This document shows positions 53,284 to 62,536 of a stretch of 64,000 nt of DNA, one piece after another. Source of the stretch: Dysgonomonas mossii DSM 22836 (lineage in GTDB: Bacteria; Bacteroidota; Bacteroidia; Bacteroidales; Dysgonomonadaceae); assembly GCF_000213575.1 (NCBI RefSeq), contig NZ_GL892007.1, forward strand, positions 1 through 64,000, written 5' to 3'. A program made the position numbers and the translations under genes. Under the pieces are notes generated by a model. The model saw only the letters and a list, made by a program, of their open reading frames with translations. It made no database searches and was not told the origin of the DNA. Position 1 is the stretch's first letter. Every line of letters starts with the position of its first letter.

Positions 53284-54048
53284 ATGAGATTAAAATATAA
53301 CATCATCTTAATATTTGCAACAGTATTAATGATAAGTAATAATATTTCAGCGCAGAATTCTGATAACAGAACATTCGATCTGAGCTTTATACTAGGCTTT
53401 AATATGGGAGCAACTGCACCTGTACCTATTCCGGCTGAAGTAAGAGAGATTAATAGTTACAACCCAAAATTCAACCCTCAATTAGGATTCAATCTGGTCT
53501 ACAACCTCAACGAACGATGGAGTGTAGGTACAGGGTTAACTCTTGATTGGAAAGGCATGCGGGTTTCCGATCATGTGAAATACATGTATACAAGTGTTAC
53601 TCTGAGCGAAGGGAGCGAAAAGTTGACAGGTTACTTTGTAGGAAAAAATGTAACGAATGTAAATATGACTTATCTTACCGTACCTATATATGGTACATAC
53701 CGATTCAATAACAAATGGCAAGTTAAACTGGGTATATATGCAGCAAGAACTCTCTCATCCAAGTTTGACGGATATGTAAATGATGGTTACATCAGAATCG
53801 ATTCTCCGGTAGGTCAAAAACAAGAGATAAGCGGGGACGGTGCAACATTCGACTTTGGTGACGACTCCCGTGACTATGATTTTGGACTATTAGCAGGAGG
53901 TGAATATCGCTTAAATAATCGTATCGGGTTTTATGGCAGTTTCACATGGGGGCTTCTTCCTTATTTTTATTCGGGATCAAACCCTATTAAATTCACGTTC
54001 TACAATATATACGGTACACTAGGTATCACCTATCGATTAAGCAAATAA
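53284..54048 (+). CDS. Outer-membrane beta-barrel protein
   Basis: A 254-residue protein with signal peptide (cut near NISAQ) and eight or more amphipathic strands ending in TFYNIYGTLGITYRL. The pattern NPQLGFNLVYNLNERWSVGTG matches the PorT/OmpA-like barrel group of Bacteroidetes. It has no periplasmic OmpA domain. It follows the PCMD lipoprotein gene by 11 bp and precedes the DUF3667 gene by 22 bp. No specific role can be assigned. Confidence 0.8.
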   Translation: MRLKYNIILIFATVLMISNNISAQNSDNRTFDLSFILGFNMGATAPVPIPAEVREINSYNPKFNPQLGFNLVYNLNERWSVGTGLTLDWKGMRVSDHVKYMYTSVTLSEGSEKLTGYFVGKNVTNVNMTYLTVPIYGTYRFNNKWQVKLGIYAARTLSSKFDGYVNDGYIRIDSPVGQKQEISGDGATFDFGDDSRDYDFGLLAGGEYRLNNRIGFYGSFTWGLLPYFYSGSNPIKFTFYNIYGTLGITYRLSK

Positions 54049-54070
54049 CTATAATAGCTTTTTTTGAACT

Positions 54071-55048
54071 ATGAGTAAACATAAGATCAGGATCAACAAG
54101 ACTTGCCAAAATTGCGGGGCTTTTGTTGAGCAGCACTACTGTCCTAAATGTGGACAAGAAAACAGTGAAAGCAGGCAATCTTTCCATCATGTATTTACTC
54201 ATTTTGTATTCGATTTTTTGCATTACGACAGCTCATTTTGGAGAACAGCAAAATATCTTTTTCTTTCTCCCGGTAAACTCTCATTGGAGTATATGAATGG
54301 AAAACGGAAATCGTACGTAAATCCTTTTACTCTTTATATATTCATCAGTTTCATTGCCTTTTTTATCCCCCCTCTCCTTCCCGAAGTATCAACACCAGAC
54401 AAAGAAAAAATAGAACAAGAGATCAGCGAGAATGTAAATAGTGACTCTTTAGATACGATTATCACAAAGCTGGATGTAAATAATAAGAAACTCATTAATG
54501 AGGCTAAAATACCTGAAAAGATTAATAAGATAGAAGATAAAATTAATAATGCGGGAGTAGATGAAAAGACGGGGAATAAGACAAAACAATTTATAGCAGG
54601 TATATTAGAGAATGTAAAAGATAAACAAAAAGGAGAAAAAGCCATCGAGTTCTTCATTCACAATATCCCCAAAGTTCTCTTTATATATATGCCTCTCTTT
54701 GCCTTTTGGTTATGGTTGTTTCATAATAAAAAGAAAAAGTATTATTTCGACAGCGCAGTTTTTACATTGCATTTCTTTTCTACGACCTTGCTAACGATAA
54801 CGATAGCAACAATTCTAAGCTGTCTGTTCGATTGGTTAAACTTAAATACAACATTCTATTTTCTTTTATATTCTTTTGCTACTCTATATGTAACATTCTA
54901 TTTTTTCAGAGGAAATAGAGTATTCTTTGAAGAGAACAGATTGATATCCAATTTGAAATCTTTTGTTCTGATAAGTATAAATAGCTTTTTTATCTTCCTT
55001 ACTTTTACATTGTATGTTGTATTTGTAGTGTATATGATATATACTTAA
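54071..55048 (+). CDS. DUF3667 membrane protein with N-terminal zinc ribbon
   Basis: The 325-residue protein starts with a zinc ribbon CQNCGAFVEQHYCPKCGQEN (Cys pairs near residues 14/17 and 26/29). The DUF3667 region SRQSFHHVFTHFVFDFLHYD and SLEYMNGKRKSYVNPFTLY leads into a first membrane helix. A charged coiled-coil segment of about 100 residues follows, then four or more C-terminal helices. Family function is unknown. The stop overlaps the converging YcaQ-like gene by 4 bp. Confidence 0.85.
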   Translation: MSKHKIRINKTCQNCGAFVEQHYCPKCGQENSESRQSFHHVFTHFVFDFLHYDSSFWRTAKYLFLSPGKLSLEYMNGKRKSYVNPFTLYIFISFIAFFIPPLLPEVSTPDKEKIEQEISENVNSDSLDTIITKLDVNNKKLINEAKIPEKINKIEDKINNAGVDEKTGNKTKQFIAGILENVKDKQKGEKAIEFFIHNIPKVLFIYMPLFAFWLWLFHNKKKKYYFDSAVFTLHFFSTTLLTITIATILSCLFDWLNLNTTFYFLLYSFATLYVTFYFFRGNRVFFEENRLISNLKSFVLISINSFFIFLTFTLYVVFVVYMIYT

Positions 55049-56094
55049 AGTAGGTATTTTTTATATCCTTCGATAGCTTTAGTAACCAAATTCTGCGTTT
55101 TCTTATTTGATGTGCAAAAGAACTCGGTATCAAGAATTTCATTCTTTTTTGATGACTTTTTCCAAGTACCAATAACTTTGCCATCAAGGCTGATAGCAGG
55201 TCTGAATATTCCCGGACTTGTTATTATTTTATGGTGATGGTCTATATGCAGACTTTCTTTTCTATCCTTATAGCTAACTGTAAATTCATCAAAAGCAGGT
55301 AAAAGATTGATCAAATTATTACTGCTGACTAGTTTAGAGTCTCTATGAAAAATATATGTTTGATCATTTATTGTTTCATGAATAAAATCGTCCCCTATCA
55401 GAGCTATTCCTTGTCTGGCTTCTGCTGTAGTCAATCCCGACCACCAAACAAAATCCTGTAAAGTAGCAGGGCCATGACTCCTAAAATATTTGAATGCTAA
55501 TTTATACAGGCATTCATCTTTATCGAAATGATCTGTCGTTTTTTCAACTTTTTCTTGCAACAAAGCATACGTCTGTTTTTTGCCTTTCGTCTCTCCATTG
55601 CATACAACGCCATCCAACTCGGCATGCATCATTATATGATTAACGGTTCTATTGTCAGCATCTATACCTGCCCTATTTATTACATCTTTCAGCTCTTGAC
55701 GTGTTAATGAATTTCCCTGAAGTGCCTTTTCTATAATTGAATTTGTACGGGCTATTAATGATTCGGTAAGTCCCAGATCCTTATCATAAGATCGCATTGC
55801 AGTTTTCACTCTCGGAAGACTCAAATAAAGCATCCAGTATATATCGTCCTTAGATACAAAATGCCATGTAGGACGTAAGATATGAAGACGCAAAATATCA
55901 CCCTTGTTCAAAGCCTCTTCAATCTTCTGATCGGGAATCTCGGGAATACGTATACCGATGCCCCATTTCGCCATATTGTAGTCTTGTGCCTGAATAGCTC
56001 CCATCCACGAAACCAACTCGTATGCTTCGCCCACGAATGTACCATCCAACTGATGATTAGATAAGCGTAAGGATAGAATTTCTTCTGCTTTCAT
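55045..56094 (-). CDS. Winged-helix DNA-binding domain protein (HTH_42, YcaQ-like)
   Basis: The 349-residue protein matches the HTH_42 family: LSLRLSNHQLDG, VSWMGAIQAQDYNMAKWGIG, LRLHILRPTWHFVSKDDI, then HAELDGVVCNG and the later LAFKYFRSHGPATLQDFVWW and LLPAFDEFTVSYKDR. Relatives include glycosylases that unhook interstrand DNA crosslinks (AlkX/YcaQ and AlkZ). The glycosylase QxQ-type motif region (AIQAQD) is present, so such activity is plausible but unproven. It follows nadC by 16 bp and may share the nad transcript. Confidence 0.85.
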   Translation of the reverse strand: MKAEEILSLRLSNHQLDGTFVGEAYELVSWMGAIQAQDYNMAKWGIGIRIPEIPDQKIEEALNKGDILRLHILRPTWHFVSKDDIYWMLYLSLPRVKTAMRSYDKDLGLTESLIARTNSIIEKALQGNSLTRQELKDVINRAGIDADNRTVNHIMMHAELDGVVCNGETKGKKQTYALLQEKVEKTTDHFDKDECLYKLAFKYFRSHGPATLQDFVWWSGLTTAEARQGIALIGDDFIHETINDQTYIFHRDSKLVSSNNLINLLPAFDEFTVSYKDRKESLHIDHHHKIITSPGIFRPAISLDGKVIGTWKKSSKKNEILDTEFFCTSNKKTQNLVTKAIEGYKKYLL

Positions 56095-56110
56095 GGTAAT
56101 TCAGATAAAA

Positions 56111-56971
56111 TTAAAAGGCTTTAAGGCTTAAATCAATATTTGGGGCAGAGTATATAATTGCTCCCGAAGAAATATAATCGACTCCCGTCTTAGCTATATC
56201 ATGCACCATATCTTCTGTAATACCGCCCGAAGCTTCAACTTTTACTCTACCATTTATTAGCTTTACAGCAGCACTCATTTCAGATAAAGACATATTATCG
56301 AGCATAATAACATCCACAGCACCTGTAGCCAAGGCTTCTTCTACTTCTTTCAGGTTGCGTGTTTCCACCTCTATTCGTAGATTTTTATTATTCTCTTTCA
56401 GATATTTTACTGTGGCCTCTACAGCTTTGGTTATTCCTCCGGCATAATCATTATGATTATCTTTGAGCATGATCATATCAAAAAGTCCAAAGCGATGATT
56501 TTGACCTCCACCTATATAAACAGCCCATTTCTCACACATACGAAACATTGGTGCCGTTTTTCGGGTATCCAGAATGCGAGTATTTGTATCTGCCAGCAGC
56601 TCTACCATCCGATGCGTATATGTAGCTATTCCACTCATGCGCTGCATACAATTTAGTACTAGGCGTTCCATTGTGAGAATCGACCGAGCCGCACCTGATA
56701 CTATAAATGCGATCTCGCCCTCTTTTACTTGATCCCCATCATTTTTGAGGATTTCTATTTTCAGATTTTTATCATAATAATGAAATATCTCTCGTGCCAG
56801 ATCAATTCCAGCCAAGATGCAATCATGTTTTATGATCAAATGTGCTCTTTGTTGCAGATCAGCAGGCACGCTGGCCAATGTAGAGTGATCTCCGTCGCCA
56901 ATATCTTCTTTAATGGCCTCATCAATAAAATGATATAATCTACTATCAGTTACGTATGAAGGTCTATTCAT
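56111..56971 (-). CDS. nadC: Nicotinate-nucleotide pyrophosphorylase (quinolinate phosphoribosyltransferase)
   Basis: NadC turns quinolinate and PRPP into nicotinate mononucleotide. The 286-residue protein shows DHSTLASVP near the start, NCMQRMSGIATYT, the substrate-binding DTRKTAPMFRMCEKWAV, GGGQNHRFGLFD and the late VEASGGITEDM. The normal start region overlaps the end of nadB by 8 bp. It forms nadA-nadB-nadC with the two upstream genes. Confidence 0.96.
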   Translation of the reverse strand: MNRPSYVTDSRLYHFIDEAIKEDIGDGDHSTLASVPADLQQRAHLIIKHDCILAGIDLAREIFHYYDKNLKIEILKNDGDQVKEGEIAFIVSGAARSILTMERLVLNCMQRMSGIATYTHRMVELLADTNTRILDTRKTAPMFRMCEKWAVYIGGGQNHRFGLFDMIMLKDNHNDYAGGITKAVEATVKYLKENNKNLRIEVETRNLKEVEEALATGAVDVIMLDNMSLSEMSAAVKLINGRVKVEASGGITEDMVHDIAKTGVDYISSGAIIYSAPNIDLSLKAF

Positions 56972-58547
56972 GGATATCTAAATCTTTATTATAAAATGTA
57001 CCTCTATTTTCTGTTTGTTCTATACTTTGAGTTATAATCAGATAAGCCACACTAGCCAGATTTCTTAATTCTGAGAGTTGCGGCGATAGTATCGAAAATT
57101 TATATATTTCTTTTACAGACTTGTATATTTCTTCTTCTTTTTGCTTTGCCATTTTCAGACGGGCATTGCTACGCACAATACCGACAAGATCGCTCATCAA
57201 AGTCTGCAATTCTTTTCGAAGATAATTTAGTAAAACCATTTCTTCATTCACTCTCATTCCTTCCTGATTCCATTCGGGAATTTTTAGAAGATGATCGTAA
57301 TTAAAATTATCTTCATGCAGCCGTTCTATCGTTTTCATTGCTGCACGATGTGCAAAAACGAGAGCCTCAAGCAAAGAATTGGATGCCAAACGATTTGCGC
57401 CGTGAAGTCCTGTATTCGAACATTCGCCCACAGCAAACATATTCTTTATTGTACTTTGCCCAAATGAATCTACATCGATTCCTCCACATAGATAATGGCT
57501 TGCCGGTACCACAGGAATCAAATCCATGAACATATCCAGCCCTTCATCCTTAGATTGCTTATAGATATTGGGAAAATGTTCGAGAAACTTTCGTTGATCT
57601 AAGTGTCGGCAATCCAAACAAACATAATCGTCTCCACGCAGCTTCATTTCATTATCAATGGCTCGTGCTACAATATCCCGTGATGCCAGCTCTTCCCTAT
57701 CATCGTATTTATGCATAAATGGCTCTCCTGATGCAGTGCGCAATTTAGCACCAAAGCCTCTTACAGCCTCCGATATTAAAGGAAGTTGACCTGTCGTATT
57801 ACTATAGAATGCAGTCGGGTGAAACTGAATAAATTGCATATTGCTGATTCTGGCTTTTGCACGATGAGCCAAGCCAATACCGTCACCTGTAGCTATAGTC
57901 GGGTTTGTCGTATTTTTGTAGACATGACCACATCCTCCGGTAGCCATTAGTGTAATTTTTGCCGTCATCTTAATAATCCGGCTGGCTTTCATATCCAACA
58001 CGTATGCTCCATAACAATGGAGATTATATTTATCAAATTCAGATCGAGGTACTTGATGCTCGGTAAGCAAATCGATAACATAGTGATGGTTGAGCAAAGT
58101 AACATTCTCGAGTCGCTCTACAGCTTGCAACAAAGCTCTTTCTATTTCTGCTCCGGTTATATCCTTATGATGCACTACCCTATTTTCGGTATGTCCTCCT
58201 TCACGCCCCAGATCATAACTTTGAAACTCGTCTTTATCAAAATTAGCACCCCACTCCACCATTTCGCGGATACGCTCCGGGCCTTCTTTCACCACGATCT
58301 CTACCACTTCACGTTTACATAAGCCGTCTCCCGCTCGTAATGTATCCTCAATATGCTTATCAAAGCTATCTTTTTCGAAATTGGTTACAACAGCAACCCC
58401 ACCTTGGGCATACTTGGTACTCGATTCTTCATCGTCTGATTTTGTGATAATTGTTATCCTAGTATCGGGCCTTTGTTGCGCTATTTTTAAAGCATACGAC
58501 AGGCCGGATATTCCTGAACCTATCACCAAAACATCAGTATATATCAT
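56964..58547 (-). CDS. nadB: L-aspartate oxidase
   Basis: NadB oxidises aspartate to iminoaspartate with FAD, feeding NadA. The 527-residue protein has the dinucleotide fold GSGISGLSYALKIAQQ, the succinate-dehydrogenase-like SSTKYAQGGVAVV, GGHTENRVVHHKDITG, QFIQFHPTAFY and GGIDVDSFGQ. The C-terminal helical domain follows, and the length is typical. In the anaerobe fumarate would be the electron acceptor. Gap to nadA is 85 bp and the 3' end overlaps nadC. Confidence 0.96.
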   Translation of the reverse strand: MIYTDVLVIGSGISGLSYALKIAQQRPDTRITIITKSDDEESSTKYAQGGVAVVTNFEKDSFDKHIEDTLRAGDGLCKREVVEIVVKEGPERIREMVEWGANFDKDEFQSYDLGREGGHTENRVVHHKDITGAEIERALLQAVERLENVTLLNHHYVIDLLTEHQVPRSEFDKYNLHCYGAYVLDMKASRIIKMTAKITLMATGGCGHVYKNTTNPTIATGDGIGLAHRAKARISNMQFIQFHPTAFYSNTTGQLPLISEAVRGFGAKLRTASGEPFMHKYDDREELASRDIVARAIDNEMKLRGDDYVCLDCRHLDQRKFLEHFPNIYKQSKDEGLDMFMDLIPVVPASHYLCGGIDVDSFGQSTIKNMFAVGECSNTGLHGANRLASNSLLEALVFAHRAAMKTIERLHEDNFNYDHLLKIPEWNQEGMRVNEEMVLLNYLRKELQTLMSDLVGIVRSNARLKMAKQKEEEIYKSVKEIYKFSILSPQLSELRNLASVAYLIITQSIEQTENRGTFYNKDLDIHE

Positions 58548-58632
58548 TCTTTGTTATGAATTATAAATTACGGATTACAAACACACAACATTACGTGCTC
58601 ACAATTCATAAATCATCACTTTTTGTTATTTT

Positions 58633-59637
58633 TTATTTAATAGCCTTAGACATCTCCAACATTCTATTTATAGGCTTCAAAGCCTTTAGTCGGATTTCTT
58701 CTTCCATTAATATCTCCGGCTGCTCATACTTCATACACAAATACAATTTCTCCATTGTATTTAATTTCATAAAATGACACTCGCTACAATTGCATTTATC
58801 ATCAATCGTCAGAGCAGGAATTAGTGTTTTGTGCGGTGCACGTTTTCTCATTTCATGCAATATACCTTCCTCTGTAGCCACAATAAATTCCTGACTGCTA
58901 TCATTCACCACATAGTTGAGAAGGTTGGCTGTAGAGCCAATATAATGAGCTACCTGTAAAACAGGCTTTTGAGCTTCAGGGTGAGCTATAAGTTTAGCCT
59001 TCGGATGTTCCAACATCTGCTGTGCAATCCGTTCCAGAGAGAATGCTTCATGCACAATACAAGCTCCATCCCAAAGTATCATATTTCTCCCCGTCACTTG
59101 ATTTATATATCTACCCAGATTTTTATCAGGGGCAAATATAATTTCTTGATTTTCCGGCAAAGAGTTTATGATGTGCTCGGCATTGGATGATGTAACAATT
59201 ATATCACTCTCAGCTTTAACTGTAGAGTCACAATTAATATAACTAACAACGATGGCATTCGGATATTTCTTCTTCATTTCACGAATCCCCTCTCCTGATG
59301 CCGAGTCTGCCAAAGAACAACCGGCTAATAAATCAGGGAGAACTACCTTTTTGGTCGGATTCAAAATTTTAGCCGTTTCGGCCATAAAGTGCACTCCGCA
59401 GAATACGATCAGGTCTGCATTCGTTTTTTCGGCGGCACGTGCCAGTTGCAAACTGTCACCCAAAAAATCGGCTATATCCTGAATATCACCTGTCTGATAA
59501 TAATGCGCAAGAATGATAGCATTCTTTTCTTTTCGCATTTTATTAATCTCTTCTACCAGATTGATACCTTTCGGAATTTCCATATTCAGATATCCTTTTA
59601 TAGGGAGTGCGGCAACTGCTTTTTCTAACATAGTCAT
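58633..59637 (-). CDS. nadA: Quinolinate synthase
   Basis: NadA joins iminoaspartate and dihydroxyacetone phosphate into quinolinate at a 4Fe-4S cluster. The 334-residue protein has ILAHYYQTGDIQDIADFLGD, FCGVHFMAETAKIL and the cluster cysteines in LAGCSLADS, WDGACIVHE and CNCSECHFMKLNTMEK. A minus-strand -7 box TATTTTTG at 59683-59690 gives a likely operon promoter. The order nadA-nadB-nadC is the usual one in Bacteroidales. Confidence 0.96.
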   Translation of the reverse strand: MTMLEKAVAALPIKGYLNMEIPKGINLVEEINKMRKEKNAIILAHYYQTGDIQDIADFLGDSLQLARAAEKTNADLIVFCGVHFMAETAKILNPTKKVVLPDLLAGCSLADSASGEGIREMKKKYPNAIVVSYINCDSTVKAESDIIVTSSNAEHIINSLPENQEIIFAPDKNLGRYINQVTGRNMILWDGACIVHEAFSLERIAQQMLEHPKAKLIAHPEAQKPVLQVAHYIGSTANLLNYVVNDSSQEFIVATEEGILHEMRKRAPHKTLIPALTIDDKCNCSECHFMKLNTMEKLYLCMKYEQPEILMEEEIRLKALKPINRMLEMSKAIK

Positions 59638-59682
59638 ATAATAGTCCAGATAAAATAAAACGACAAATAGTTATTTGCAAGG

Positions 59683-59690
59683 CAAAAATA
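59683..59690 (-). promoter_or_regulatory. -7 box of the nadABC operon
   Basis: Minus-strand TATTTTTG fits TAnnTTTG, 46 bp before the nadA start. It lies between the hexokinase terminator and nadA. Confidence 0.45.
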
Positions 59691-59724
59691 CTTATAAAAA
59701 GTGACTTAACCGATATTGATTATA

Positions 59725-59756
59725 AGAAAAAAGGGATTTGGAAACATCCAAACCCC
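59725..59756 (-). terminator. Terminator of the hexokinase gene
   Basis: On the minus strand GGGGTTTGGA (59747-59756) pairs with TCCAAATCCC (59733-59742, one G-U), followed by TTTTTTCTTA. It lies 23 bp after the hexokinase stop. Confidence 0.85.
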
Positions 59757-59778
59757 TACTTGCTATTATATCTTTAGT

Positions 59779-60987
59779 TTACGACAAAGCAGCTATAGCG
59801 GAACCTATAAGATTTGCATTGTCCATTTGAGCTACATGTACATGAACATCTGCATGATTAAACTCTGCAAGAAGTTTTTGTAACTCAGACATTACCATAT
59901 CTTTATAGTTCTTACCTTTTCTGTATTCACTCCAGAATAAGCTACCTTCGGCAACCAATCTTATTTTCTTGATAGAAGGATCATGTGATACAAGTACCAA
60001 AACCAATCCGGCGATAGATGCAGCAACTAATTTCGCCGATCTTTCGTATATTGAACGAGCAATCTCCACATATCTTTTCTTATGAATATCAGGATAATTC
60101 ATGATATTAGTCAGCTTCTGAGCATCAAATCGTTGTTCAAACTCATCGCATGGGAAAACTGATTTAAGGATTTCTCCCAAATACATACCCGATACAGCTT
60201 TTTCGAAACGTTGAGCACCCTTTGCATCAGAGCAAGCATCTACCTTATCATCGATAGCTGTTAGATGAGGAGGGTTAAAGTTACCCGACTCTAGGTTTAC
60301 AGGAATCAATCCGCTTAGTTTGTAATCAGGATTTAGTTTCTTTATCTTATCAGCATTGATAAAAGTAGCCATATTTGTTCCTGTTCCAACAATCAGCCCA
60401 ATATAAGCGTCATAACTGGAATCAGTAAGTCCGGCAAATAAGCTAGCTACTGTATCATTGATTACCTTTACACCATTGAATTTTACATCATTACGTTGAT
60501 TTAGATAATCTACCAATGGTTGTCCTACCGGTTGACCTACCATTTCTTTGATGTCAACACCTTTTGTCCATCTAAGAAGCTTGGCATCTCCGTTTTGCAG
60601 AGATTCAGCCGGATAAGAAAAACAATATCCGATAGGAGTTTCTTGATCACGCTTGATTTCACCTATTGGATCGGCTTGTTCTTTAAACAAATCTTCTTCG
60701 GTAAAGCCCGGAGTTTTCATAACAGATAAATCCTTCTTCCATCCATTTTCAGGATGAATTGTTGGTTTACCATCAACGAAGTCAACTACAGCAACCCGAT
60801 AGTTCGTTCCCCCTAAATCTAAAACAGTAGCCTTACCGTTCACACTGGTTGTTTTAGGTATAATGTAAGTAGGAATACACTGTATTTCGGCATTCTCTTT
60901 ACTCAGACCAACCTCTACCTTGTGTTGGAGCGACTGGGCTATTTCTTTTAGTTGTTTCGATTTAAGATGAAAAATATCTTTCTTCAT
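59779..60987 (-). CDS. Hexokinase family protein
   Basis: The 402-residue protein belongs to the eukaryote-like hexokinase family (not the short bacterial ROK type). It has phosphate-1 loop VLDLGGTNYRVAVVDF, sugar-binding FSYPAES and LLRWTKGVD, VINDTVASLFAGL with the catalytic Asp, and IGLIVGTGTNMATF. The late adenosine loop region is IRLVAEGSLFWS. It would phosphorylate glucose or other hexoses with ATP. It is monocistronic, with a minus-strand -7 box TATATTTG at 61025-61032 and its own terminator. Confidence 0.93.
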   Translation of the reverse strand: MKKDIFHLKSKQLKEIAQSLQHKVEVGLSKENAEIQCIPTYIIPKTTSVNGKATVLDLGGTNYRVAVVDFVDGKPTIHPENGWKKDLSVMKTPGFTEEDLFKEQADPIGEIKRDQETPIGYCFSYPAESLQNGDAKLLRWTKGVDIKEMVGQPVGQPLVDYLNQRNDVKFNGVKVINDTVASLFAGLTDSSYDAYIGLIVGTGTNMATFINADKIKKLNPDYKLSGLIPVNLESGNFNPPHLTAIDDKVDACSDAKGAQRFEKAVSGMYLGEILKSVFPCDEFEQRFDAQKLTNIMNYPDIHKKRYVEIARSIYERSAKLVAASIAGLVLVLVSHDPSIKKIRLVAEGSLFWSEYRKGKNYKDMVMSELQKLLAEFNHADVHVHVAQMDNANLIGSAIAALS

Positions 60988-61024
60988 AAGGTATCTTTAT
61001 GTATAGGTTATTTTTTAAACTCTA

Positions 61025-61032
61025 CAAATATA
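61025..61032 (-). promoter_or_regulatory. -7 box of the hexokinase gene
   Basis: Minus-strand TATATTTG fits TAnnTTTG, 38 bp before the start codon. Confidence 0.5.
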
Positions 61033-61249
61033 ACTATCTCATTTGAATATTGAGTCATTACACAGGCAATGAATCTGAATAAATAACTATTTTTAGGACA
61101 TTCCAGAACATCACTTTTTAAAGACATTTTATAATCCTATCACACTTCTATTTTAAATATTGTATTTGTAAAACTGTTTCACACAAAACTTAAAAAACAT
61201 TGAGAATAAACAATAAGGAGAAAGAAAATGACCGGAAGAAAACATCTTA

Positions 61250-61285
61250 TTTAATTTTTGTTTAGTAATGCAAACAAAAATTAAA
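61250..61285. repeat. Inverted repeat before the RND efflux operon
   Basis: TTTAATTTTTGTTT (61250-61263) and AAACAAAAATTAAA (61272-61285) are exact reverse complements around AGTAATGC. It lies 86 bp before the adaptor start. It could be an operator or a hairpin in the leader; no regulator gene is adjacent. Confidence 0.55.
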
Positions 61286-61371
61286 ATACATCCAATAAAT
61301 TAAACCTTTCCTTTTATTTCAAATCGTATTCTTGGAAACCTCTATTATAAGCCCAAAACAGAATATTTACT

Positions 61372-62469
61372 ATGAACAAAAAAACAAAAATAGGACTTCT
61401 GATTGTTATTATTTTATTTATTGCCGGAATGGCTTTTTATCCAAAGATCAAAGGTCTTTTAACGACGAATGCCGACCCTTCACCAACTCCTCCGGGGAAT
61501 AAAGGGACAGGTCGTACAGTACTGAATGTTAATGCCCAGATCTTAAAATACGGTAATCTTGATAATACCATCAGAGTGAAAGGGGTATTGATTCCTGATG
61601 AAGAAGTAGATCTATCATTCGAGACCACGGGAATGATAACAGAAATACACTTCAAAGAGGGTTCGAGTGTGAAAAAAGGCCAGCTTTTAGCCAAAGTGAA
61701 CGATAAACCACTACAAGCTGAGTTGAAGAAATTACAAACACAAATACCTTTAGCCGAAGACAGGGTTTACCGTCAAAAGGCATTATTGGCAAAAGACGCC
61801 GTAAGTCAGGAAGCTTATGAATCTGTCAATACAGAGTTAGAAAAATTGAAGGCTGATATTGAGTTAGTGAAAACAAGGATTGCGCAGACTGAACTGCGTG
61901 CACCATTCGATGGTATTATAGGTTTGAGACAAGTAAGTGAAGGAACATATGCTTCTCCTTCCATAATAATATCTCGGCTTACCAAAATAACTCCATTAAA
62001 AATAGAGTTTTCGGTAAATGAATCGGAAGTAAATAATGTAAAACCCGGAACACCTCTCACTTTTACATTCGATAATGATTTAAACAAATACCAAGCGACG
62101 GTTTATGCTGTAGAGTCTAACCTCGATAGGCAAACGCTCACTCTAAAAGCCAGAGCTTTGTATGCCAATCCGGGAGGAAGATTAAAGCCGGGTCTCTCCA
62201 CGAATGTTGAGATAAAATTGCAGGAGATAAAGAATACTTTAGTCATCCCTAGTTTATCTACAGTAGCCGAAATGGGACGTGATATTGCATACGTATATAA
62301 GAATGGCTTAGCCCATCAAATAGTACTAAAGAAAGGTATGCGTACAGCCTCATCCGTTCAGGTATTAAACGGACTAAATGTTGGCGATACTCTTTTGGTA
62401 ACGGGTGTCATGCAATTGCGTGACGGTTTGCCTGTTATTATCGATAATCTTATAGAAAGCAATCAGTAA
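61372..62469 (+). CDS. RND efflux periplasmic adaptor (HlyD/MFP family)
   Basis: The 365-residue adaptor has one N-terminal hydrophobic segment (about 7-23) and a Pro/Gly linker (PSPTPPGNKGTG). A lipoyl-like sandwich follows (VDLSFETTGMITEIHFKEGS; RAPFDGIIGLRQVSEGTY), then an alpha-hairpin (about 115-165). The beta-barrel reads IEFSVNESEVNNVKPG, and a membrane-proximal domain ends GVMQLRDGLPVII. It is shorter than AcrA and of the MdtA/MexC-like type. The RND pump gene starts 67 bp later. Confidence 0.93.
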   Translation: MNKKTKIGLLIVIILFIAGMAFYPKIKGLLTTNADPSPTPPGNKGTGRTVLNVNAQILKYGNLDNTIRVKGVLIPDEEVDLSFETTGMITEIHFKEGSSVKKGQLLAKVNDKPLQAELKKLQTQIPLAEDRVYRQKALLAKDAVSQEAYESVNTELEKLKADIELVKTRIAQTELRAPFDGIIGLRQVSEGTYASPSIIISRLTKITPLKIEFSVNESEVNNVKPGTPLTFTFDNDLNKYQATVYAVESNLDRQTLTLKARALYANPGGRLKPGLSTNVEIKLQEIKNTLVIPSLSTVAEMGRDIAYVYKNGLAHQIVLKKGMRTASSVQVLNGLNVGDTLLVTGVMQLRDGLPVIIDNLIESNQ

Positions 62470-62536
62470 AATAATTTATATAATAGCTTCGGATATTTAA
62501 GATCATAGATTTCTAAACATCCAAAACCACTAAAAG

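Larger units (their letters stand above)
60988..61371. other. Divergent intergenic region between hexokinase and the RND operon
   Basis: No gene is seen. The left end holds the hexokinase promoter box (TATATTTG, 61025-61032, minus). The right part holds an inverted repeat at 61250-61285. A poor -7-like TATTCTTG (near 61328) is the only box before the RND adaptor. The middle is plain AT-rich sequence. Confidence 0.5.
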
